The notes below the pieces were generated by a model, which ran no database searches, had not been told where the DNA came from, and saw only the letters and a program-made list of their open reading frames with translations. Source: Candidatus Dormiibacterota bacterium (lineage in GTDB: Bacteria; Chloroflexota; Dormibacteria; UBA8260; Bog-877). From it: 6,828 bases of DNA. Of the stretch, positions 1 through 4,729 are shown piece by piece. Every line of letters begins with the position of its first letter. The stretch's first letter is position 1. The stretch covers positions 458-7,285 of the forward strand of contig PKXR01000181.1 in the NCBI GenBank assembly GCA_003133485.1, in the 5' to 3' direction. The translations under genes were made by a program, and so were the position numbers.

Positions 1-16
1 CCACTGCTTCAGCCAT
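1..16 (-). CDS. 5' end of an unidentified divergent gene (partial, runs off left edge)
   Basis: Reading the minus strand, an ATG at 16-14 begins MAEAV and continues off the window. The start is supported by a strong Shine-Dalgarno GAGGAGG (minus strand, positions 30-24) with a 7-nt spacer. An alternative GTG five nt upstream on the same strand lies only 2 nt from the Shine-Dalgarno and is too close to be used well. Five codons are too few to name a product. The gene would be transcribed away from the M19 dipeptidase, so the ~158-nt gap between them would carry two divergent promoters. The call rests only on the ribosome binding site plus start codon. Confidence 0.45.
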
Positions 17-23
17 TCCACAA

Positions 24-30
24 CCTCCTC
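24..30 (-). promoter_or_regulatory. Ribosome binding site of the left-edge divergent gene
   Basis: The minus strand reads GAGGAGG, near-complete complementarity to the 16S 3' end, 7 nt before the ATG at 16-14. This site is the main reason to believe a gene begins here. Confidence 0.5.
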
Positions 31-158
31 AAATCACCCGAGTCGGCGCATCCCACCACAGCTAATCCTGACGACCGCGGGCAGGGTGTCGTCCGGGGAA
101 GCGGCCGCACGGGCCGACACGACATCATTGAACCGTATCCCCGAGTTACCGCGAGAGC

Positions 159-165
159 AGGAGGA
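159..165 (+). promoter_or_regulatory. Ribosome binding site of the M19 dipeptidase
   Basis: AGGAGGA lies 9 nt before the GTG at 175. It decides the start: the protein then begins MQPIPVIDGHND, exactly where M19 enzymes have their N-terminal metal motif, so no upstream extension is needed. Confidence 0.75.
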
Positions 166-174
166 TCAGCGAGC

Positions 175-1287
175 GTGCAGCCGATTCCAGTGATCGACGG
201 CCACAACGATCTACCTTGGGCCCATCGGCAGGCCGCCTCCTACGACCTCCTGGCGCTCGACGTGGCCGCTTCGCAGCCCCGGCTGCGCACGGACCTTCCC
301 AGATTGCGCCGTGGCGCCGTAGCCGGACAGTTCTGGTCGGTTTACGTGCCGACCACGCTGTCGGGCAGCGACGCGGTCGTCGCTACTTTGGAGCAGATCG
401 AGTTCGTCCACCGCTTGGTCGAACGCTATCCGGACACCCTGGCGCTGGCCGCGACTGCGGCTCAGGCGGAGGCAGCCATCGAGAGTGGACGGATCGCCTC
501 GTTCCTGGGTGCCGAGGGCGGCCACTCCATCGCGGGGTCACTCCCGGTCTTGCGCATATTCCATCTCCTCGGCGTCCGGTATCTGACCCTCACCCACAAC
601 CGCAACGTGGGCTGGGCAGACTCCTGCACCGACAAGCCGACGACGGGCCTCTCCGCCTTCGGCGAGACCGTGGTCCAGGAGATGAACCGGCTGGGGATGC
701 TGGTAGACCTCAGCCATGTCTCCGCTGACTCCGCCCGCGCCGCTCTCCGGGTCAGCCACGCTCCGGTCATCTTCAGCCACTCGTCCTGCCGGGCCCTCTG
801 CGATCACCCCCGTGATGTCCCCGATGATGTCTTAGCCTTGCTCCCGGCCAATGGCGGTGTGCTGATGGTCACCTTTGTGCCCGCCTTCATCTCTCCCGAG
901 TGCGCAGAGTGGCAAAGGCGCTTCGAGGCCGAGCTCGACCAGCGCGGGCTAGATGAGTTTCAGCCTGAGGCCAAGCGTTTCGCCGAAGAGTGGGAGGGGT
1001 CCCATCCACGATCGCGCGCCACCCTGGCCCAAGTCGCCGACCACGTCGAGCACGCTCGGGAGATCGTCGGCACCGATCACATCGGCTTGGGAGGCGACTT
1101 TGACGGCAGCTCGGACTATCCGGTCGGGCTGGACGACGTCTCCTGCTACCCGAACTTGATGGGAGTTCTGGCGGAGCGGGGCTGGACGGAGGCCGACCTT
1201 CAGCGACTGGGGTCGAAGAACATCCTGACCGCGCTGCGCGGGGCCGAAGCGGTGGCTCGGGACTTCGGAGCGGCGACTCCGGGCTAG
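175..1287 (+). CDS. M19-family (renal/membrane dipeptidase-like) zinc dipeptidase
   Basis: This 370-aa protein is about the usual length for bacterial M19 metallopeptidases, which hydrolyse dipeptides at a binuclear zinc site in a TIM-barrel amidohydrolase-like fold. The expected ligands are visible in order: H10 and D12 (DGHND), the bridging E114 (LGAEGGHS), H181 (DLSHVS), H202 (FSHSS) and D308 (GGDFDG). Family motifs LTHNRNVGWADS (138-150), HPRDVPDDVL (211-220) and GSKNIL (346-351) are also present. The GTG start is fixed by an AGGAGGA ribosome binding site. No signal peptide, lipobox Cys or membrane segment precedes the first metal motif, so a cytoplasmic enzyme is expected. The gene converges on the serine-hydrolase gene with a 4-nt overlap. 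Family members accept L-L and L-D dipeptides, and some also open carbapenem rings; the actual substrate here is unknown. No convincing promoter was found in the upstream gap. Confidence 0.93.
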   Translation: MQPIPVIDGHNDLPWAHRQAASYDLLALDVAASQPRLRTDLPRLRRGAVAGQFWSVYVPTTLSGSDAVVATLEQIEFVHRLVERYPDTLALAATAAQAEAAIESGRIASFLGAEGGHSIAGSLPVLRIFHLLGVRYLTLTHNRNVGWADSCTDKPTTGLSAFGETVVQEMNRLGMLVDLSHVSADSARAALRVSHAPVIFSHSSCRALCDHPRDVPDDVLALLPANGGVLMVTFVPAFISPECAEWQRRFEAELDQRGLDEFQPEAKRFAEEWEGSHPRSRATLAQVADHVEHAREIVGTDHIGLGGDFDGSSDYPVGLDDVSCYPNLMGVLAERGWTEADLQRLGSKNILTALRGAEAVARDFGAATPG

Positions 1288-2138
1288 GGGGCAGGTGGAT
1301 GGATGCCGTCGCGGTGATTCCAGGCCCACTTGGCGACCGCTTGGATCGCGCTCCGCGCCGCATCCTCGTCGGGGAACCCATCGGTGCACACCACCAGGCA
1401 GAAGGGCGCCGTGTCATGGGGCCAGACGATCGCCGCGTCGTGGAGGGCGCCTTCAACCCAGCCGGTCTTATTGGCCACCTTGATCCCCGGCGCGAGCCCG
1501 GCCGGGATCTCATCGCGAAATTGCTGCCGGCAGAGGATGTCCACCATCGCCTCACAGCTTGAAGGCTTGGCGGCTCGGCCTGAGCCGATGGCCGACATGA
1601 GCCGTCCGAGGTCTCTCGGCGTCACCTCATTGGTCGCGCCGCCGCGCTGAGCCGCGCGATCGCCGAAGAGACGTTGGGCCCGGCTGTTCCGTGCTCCAAG
1701 CTCCTGGAGTACGCCGGTCACAGCCTCGAAGCCGACAAGTCCCAGTAGTAGGTTGGACGCTTCGTTACTGGAGACGGTGATCATGCGGTCGACCAGCTCA
1801 CTCACCGCTACCGAGTCGCCGGCTCGGTTCGCGAGCTCCGAGTCGACGTCGTCCGGCTCCAAGTGAAAAATCGCGCCCCCCGTGGCGGAGGCGAAGGTAG
1901 TGGCCACGGTCACTCTCCGATCGAGGTCGAGGGCGCGTCGGTCGACGAGGCGGAAAACGGCGATCATGACTGCCACCTTCATCGTGCTGGCGGCGTTGAA
2001 GCGCTCATCGGCGTCGCATTCGAAGCGTACCGTGCCATCAATCTCGGTGAGTACCCACGAGAGCCGTGCTCCGGGTGGAGCGAAGTTCGGTGGTGGAGCT
2101 GCCTCGTGGTGACCGGGGCGACTGGCGATCGAACCCAC
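1284..2138 (-). CDS. Class A beta-lactamase-fold serine hydrolase lacking the usual general base
   Basis: This 284-aa protein has the beta-lactamase/transpeptidase-like fold signatures in order: the nucleophile motif STMK (S51-K54) in NAASTMKVAVM, then SSN (123-125) in MITVSSNEASNLLLG where true class A enzymes have SDN, and KTG (224-226) in VANKTGWVEG. The stretch that should form the omega loop (about 147-176, leading into TPRDLGRL) has no ExxxN motif, and Phe158 falls roughly at the class A Glu166 position. A penicillin-recognising hydrolase or peptidase is therefore more likely than an efficient beta-lactamase. No signal peptide is seen, as the N-terminus (about 1-24) is Pro/Ala-rich and not hydrophobic. 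The GTG start has no clear Shine-Dalgarno and is the only ATG/GTG/TTG in frame between the upstream TAG (2216-2214) and the domain. The gene follows the permeases on the same strand with a 177-nt gap, and an extended -10 at 2219-2211 suggests its own promoter. Confidence 0.85.
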   Translation of the reverse strand: MGSIASRPGHHEAAPPPNFAPPGARLSWVLTEIDGTVRFECDADERFNAASTMKVAVMIAVFRLVDRRALDLDRRVTVATTFASATGGAIFHLEPDDVDSELANRAGDSVAVSELVDRMITVSSNEASNLLLGLVGFEAVTGVLQELGARNSRAQRLFGDRAAQRGGATNEVTPRDLGRLMSAIGSGRAAKPSSCEAMVDILCRQQFRDEIPAGLAPGIKVANKTGWVEGALHDAAIVWPHDTAPFCLVVCTDGFPDEDAARSAIQAVAKWAWNHRDGIHPPAP

Positions 2139-2210
2139 TACCGGGATCGCTGCGGTATCGGATCGGGCCAGCTGCGCCGGAGAGAGCTGTGACGGCTGGG
2201 CATTGGCCGG

Positions 2211-2219
2211 ATCCTAGCA
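2211..2219 (-). promoter_or_regulatory. Possible extended -10 promoter of the serine hydrolase
   Basis: The minus strand reads TGCTAGGAT (TGn-TAnnnT), 72 nt before the GTG at 2138. There is no recognisable -35 at 16-18 nt. It lies in the 177-nt gap after the dppC-like gene, so the hydrolase could be transcribed both from here and by read-through. This is a sequence motif only. Confidence 0.3.
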
Positions 2220-2315
2220 TCGGTCTCGCGAGCATCCCCGCACTCAAGGTCGACATCCGGTGAGCCTGGCTGGGAAGGAGCCCCGGTCGATCGAACCATT
2301 CGTCAGGGCCGCACC

Positions 2316-3242
2316 CTACCGCTGCTGCAGCCTTACCTCGAACGCATCGCGCAGCCCGTCACCGATGAAGTTAAAGGCCACCACCACAACGACGATGCAG
2401 ATTCCGGCTGGCCAGATCTGCCACCAGTAGCCGCTGTACACGTAGTTGACCCCGTTAGAAAGCATGCTGCCCCAGTTCGCCGCTGGCGGTGGTATCCCCA
2501 GTCCCAAAAAGCTTAGCGATGTCACGGCGAGGATGGCATCCGCAACCTGAAAAGTCGCGTTCACCGCCACGGTGCCGAACACGTTCGGGATGATGTGCCG
2601 GGTGATGATTCGCAGCGGCCCTGCCCCTTGCCCCTGGGCCGACTCCACGAACTGTCGGGTGCGCAGGCTCAGGCTCTCCGCCCGAACTAGGCGGGACGGG
2701 ACAAGCCAGGCCACCGAGGCGATCACGACGATCAATAGCGGCTCCGACGGGGTGAAGATACTGGCCAGGAACAACAGCAGGAATAGGGTCGGAATGGCCA
2801 GTAGCGCGTCGACGGCCCTCATCAGCAGGGTGTCGACAACGCCGCCGGTGAAGCCCGCTATCGCGCCCCAGATCACGCCAAAGCTGGTGGCCAGCAGAGC
2901 CACGACGAGGCCGACTACGAGGGTGGTCTGCCCACCGACCATCAACCGTCCCAGGACGTCGTAACCGACGTCGTCGGTCCCGAGAAGATGGCGGAGACTG
3001 GGTCCTTGGTCCTCGATGTTGAGGTTGGTTTGAAGCTGATTTGTGTGGTAGAAAAGCGGACCGACGAAGCAAAAGAGGGCAAAGAAAACGACCGCGCAAA
3101 GTCCCATCACCGCCAGCCGGTTCTGGGTGAATACCGCCGCCACCAGCCGGAGGGGGCTGCCGGCGTGGTCGCTCTCGCCGGCCGCTGGGATGGGCTGAGA
3201 GGAGAGCAGCATCTCGGGATCGAGCGGGGCTCCGCCTATCAC
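2316..3242 (-). CDS. dppC: ABC transporter permease, DppC/OppC family
   Basis: This 308-aa inner-membrane protein is the second permease of a dipeptide/oligopeptide-type ABC importer. A cytoplasmic N-tail of about 40 residues leads into the first helix (about 44-64, starting NRLAVMGL). Next come the family motif LLGTDDVGYDVLGRL (86-100) and further hydrophobic segments near 105-130, 135-163, 168-184, 224-248 and 277-295. The cytoplasmic EAA coupling loop, which contacts the ATPase, is at about 200-220 (ESAQGQGAGPLRIITRHIIPN). The C-terminus (NFIGDGLRDAFEVRL) is typical. The GTG start at 3242 has only a weak GGAT-type ribosome binding site; ATG at 3212 (Met11) is an alternative. The gene follows the dppB-like gene by 37 nt with no sign of a separate promoter, so the two are probably co-transcribed. 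The symbol marks the family; substrate specificity cannot be read from the sequence. Confidence 0.93.
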   Translation of the reverse strand: MIGGAPLDPEMLLSSQPIPAAGESDHAGSPLRLVAAVFTQNRLAVMGLCAVVFFALFCFVGPLFYHTNQLQTNLNIEDQGPSLRHLLGTDDVGYDVLGRLMVGGQTTLVVGLVVALLATSFGVIWGAIAGFTGGVVDTLLMRAVDALLAIPTLFLLLFLASIFTPSEPLLIVVIASVAWLVPSRLVRAESLSLRTRQFVESAQGQGAGPLRIITRHIIPNVFGTVAVNATFQVADAILAVTSLSFLGLGIPPPAANWGSMLSNGVNYVYSGYWWQIWPAGICIVVVVVAFNFIGDGLRDAFEVRLQQR

Positions 3243-3279
3243 ACGAATCCGTCGATCCCGCGGCGCTCGGGTTGCCGGA

Positions 3280-4221
3280 TCACGAGTAGCGCACCCGGGG
3301 ATCGAAGACCGCGTAAAGGACGTCCGCGAGGAGCGAGCCGACCACTACCGCGACCCCGACCACGACCGTGGTACCCAACATCACCGGAAAGTCATCAGTG
3401 ATAGCCGCATTCCAGAAGAGAAGGCCCATTCCCGGGTAATTGAAGAGCGACTCAGTGATCAGAGCGCCGCTGAGAATTCCGGGGAGGCTAAGCCCGACCA
3501 AGGTGATGATCGGCAGCATCGCATTTGGCAGAACGTGTCGGAAAAGGATGGCCGGCTGCGAGACACCCTTGGAGCTCGCGGTCCTAACGTAGTCTTGGAC
3601 CAGGTTCTCCAGGATCGACGAGCGCATGTAGCGACTGAACAACGCGATCGTGACCAGGGTGAGGGTGAGCACCGGTAGGACCAGGTTGGGAATCTGGTCC
3701 ATCAGCGGGGAGGCGGCGGTAGGTCCCGTGGAGGGCAAGAGCGGGAGCATCTGGCTGAAGACGATGATCAAGATGGTGCCCAGGAAGAAGGTCGGCATCG
3801 AATAGAAAAGAAAGGACATTCCGGTCAGGGCGTAGTCGCTAGGTTTGTTGCGTCGAGCCGCTTGGTAGATGCCTGCGGGGATGGCCACGAAAAGCGCGAG
3901 CACCGTGGACACGCCGACCAAGACCAGGGTTCTGGGGATATTTTGGCCCAGCAGTGAATCGACGCTCTGGTTCTGCTTATAAGAGAACCCGAGGTTGAGG
4001 TGAATCAGCTGGTTCAGCCAGTCCAGATACTGAACCGGCAGCGGGTTGAGCAGTCCGTAGCGTATGTCGAACGCCCGGATCTGAGCTGGGTTGGCTCGTA
4101 TCCCCAGCACCGCCCTCGCCGGGCCCCCGGGGAGCAGGTGCAGAAGGATGAAGACAATGATCGACACGCCGAAGAGCACCCCAATCGCCTGGATCGTCCG
4201 CCGGATCAGGAATGCTCTCAT
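3280..4221 (-). CDS. dppB: ABC transporter permease, DppB/OppB family
   Basis: This 313-aa protein, typical DppB length, is the first permease of the importer. Helix 1 spans about 9-30 (LHLLPGGPA at its end). It is followed by an external segment with the family hallmarks YGLLNPLPVQYLDWL (55-69) and LNLGFS (75-80). Further helices lie near 97-119, 131-157, 177-197, 231-257 and 282-305. The EAA coupling loop is about 210-233 (DYVRTASSKG then FRHVLPNA), and the C-terminus is the characteristic YAVFDPRVRYS. The ATG at 4221-4219 follows AGAAGGG on the same strand with a ~10-nt spacer. It is the first gene of a minus-strand operon with the dppC-like gene, divergent from the binding protein. No ATP-binding subunit follows it, although dpp/opp operons usually carry one or two. 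Dipeptide, oligopeptide and nickel importers share this fold, so the ligand is open. Confidence 0.95.
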   Translation of the reverse strand: MRAFLIRRTIQAIGVLFGVSIIVFILLHLLPGGPARAVLGIRANPAQIRAFDIRYGLLNPLPVQYLDWLNQLIHLNLGFSYKQNQSVDSLLGQNIPRTLVLVGVSTVLALFVAIPAGIYQAARRNKPSDYALTGMSFLFYSMPTFFLGTILIIVFSQMLPLLPSTGPTAASPLMDQIPNLVLPVLTLTLVTIALFSRYMRSSILENLVQDYVRTASSKGVSQPAILFRHVLPNAMLPIITLVGLSLPGILSGALITESLFNYPGMGLLFWNAAITDDFPVMLGTTVVVGVAVVVGSLLADVLYAVFDPRVRYS

Positions 4222-4231
4222 GCAGATGAAG

Positions 4232-4238
4232 CCCTTCT
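4232..4238 (-). promoter_or_regulatory. Ribosome binding site of the dppB-like gene
   Basis: The minus strand reads AGAAGGG about 10 nt before the ATG at 4221-4219. It is a moderate match to the Shine-Dalgarno consensus and supports this start, which also gives a normal MRAFLIRR N-terminus ahead of the first helix. Confidence 0.55.
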
Positions 4239-4290
4239 GGTGGGCGACCCCTCCCGGTACCTGGCCGAGGGATGACTCCGGCGGCGTTTT

Positions 4291-4299
4291 AAGGTAGCA
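4291..4299 (-). promoter_or_regulatory. Possible extended -10 promoter of the permease operon
   Basis: The minus strand reads TGCTACCTT followed by AAAA (TGn-TAnnnT), with 69 nt between it and the dppB-like ATG. No good -35 is visible at normal spacing, which an extended -10 would tolerate. The predicted transcript start is near 4284. The same motif type precedes the divergent binding-protein gene at the same 69-nt distance. Confidence 0.35.
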
Positions 4300-4651
4300 G
4301 CCGAGCGGTGCCCGAGACCCAGGTTGACGCCGCCGTTGCTGGGGTTCTCTTGGCCCTCGGGTGAGACGCTCTCAGGAGGCTCGACTCAGGGGACGGGGCC
4401 CCGGACCCCGGAGGGCCGTGCCCTCCCGATGCCCGAGGGGGCGGATGCCGCAGGACGGATCCCTCCGGGCCAGCGGTCCCTGGCCGAGTCGTCCGGGCTT
4501 TAACGCAGCGTCGGCCCCGGCCAGACTTCGACAGGTGGTCGGTGAACTTGAGCTGAGATCGGCGTGGGCGCTGGAGGGCAAAGCCGGCGTCGGAGCCGTT
4601 CTAAGGTCATCCGTTTGTGGCGTCGCGTACCCAATCAGAGGGAGGAGCGTC

Positions 4652-4660
4652 TGCTATCCT
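4652..4660 (+). promoter_or_regulatory. Possible extended -10 promoter of the binding-protein gene
   Basis: TGCTATCCT fits TGn-TAnnnT and lies 69 nt before the ATG at 4730. The hexamer 17 nt upstream does not resemble TTGACA. The predicted transcript start is near 4667, which places the 4681-4715 stem-loop inside the 5' leader. Confidence 0.4.
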
Positions 4661-4680
4661 TCCGGGATTGAGGGAGGCTG

Positions 4681-4715
4681 GTGCGAATCACCGGGTGCCA
4701 ACTGGTGTTCCGCAC
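4681..4715 (+). promoter_or_regulatory. Stem-loop in the predicted 5' leader of the binding-protein gene
   Basis: GTGCGAA (4681-4687) pairs with TT-C-CGCAC (4708-4715), leaving C4710 bulged. Beyond an unpaired T4688, CACC (4689-4692) pairs with GGTG (4704-4707) around an 11-nt loop, giving 11 pairs in total. The stem ends 14 nt before the start codon, close to where a ribosome would load, so a role in translation control or mRNA stability is possible. No known riboswitch class was recognised. Confidence 0.35.
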
Positions 4716-4729
4716 TTAATTGGGTGGGT

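Larger units (their letters stand above)
4222..4729. other. Divergent non-coding region between permease operon and binding-protein gene
   Basis: These ~508 nt hold no convincing gene. The plus-strand frame upstream of 4730 is open back to 4361, but its translation is Arg/Pro/Gly-rich, lacks any domain and would bury the signal peptide. The region carries outward-facing extended -10 elements (minus 4299-4291, plus 4652-4660) and a leader stem-loop at 4681-4715. It also has a very GC-rich block (about 4354-4485) with several inverted repeats: CCCTCGGG 4354-4361 with CCCGAGGG 4432-4439; CCCGGAGGG 4407-4415 with CCCTCCGGG 4461-4469; GGAGGGC 4410-4416 with GCCCTCC 4420-4426; GGCCAG 4468-4473 with CTGGCC 4480-4485. 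The region is a plausible shared control point for the binding protein and its permeases, but no known riboswitch or operator was recognised. Confidence 0.6.

Noticed and set aside
101..108. GCGGCCGC palindrome in the left intergenic gap
   Set aside because: It is a simple GC-rich 8-mer with no second copy or positional relation to a promoter.
887..1555. 222-codon minus-strand open frame across the dipeptidase/hydrolase junction
   Set aside because: It is Arg/Ser/Pro-rich with no family motifs and lies in a different frame from both well-supported genes. It is a GC-driven shadow.
2076..2140. tRNA-like stretch on the plus strand: GTTC-loop-GAGC like a D arm, a 5-bp anticodon-like stem CCTCG/CGGGG, and a TCGAACCC word
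   Set aside because: Position 33 of the anticodon-like loop is G instead of T, the T stem does not pair, and there is no matching acceptor stem. The segment overlaps the 5' end of the serine-hydrolase gene. Probably coincidence; at most a decayed relic.
2139..2315. Terminator between the dppC-like gene and the serine hydrolase
   Set aside because: Only short GC stems are present (for example GGCT/AGCC around 2267-2283), with no T-tract on the minus strand. Read-through cannot be excluded.
4361..4729. 123-codon open extension upstream of the binding-protein start
   Set aside because: The translation is Arg/Pro/Gly-rich with no domain, and it would place a clear Sec signal peptide in the middle of the protein. 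The open frame is explained by the high GC content.
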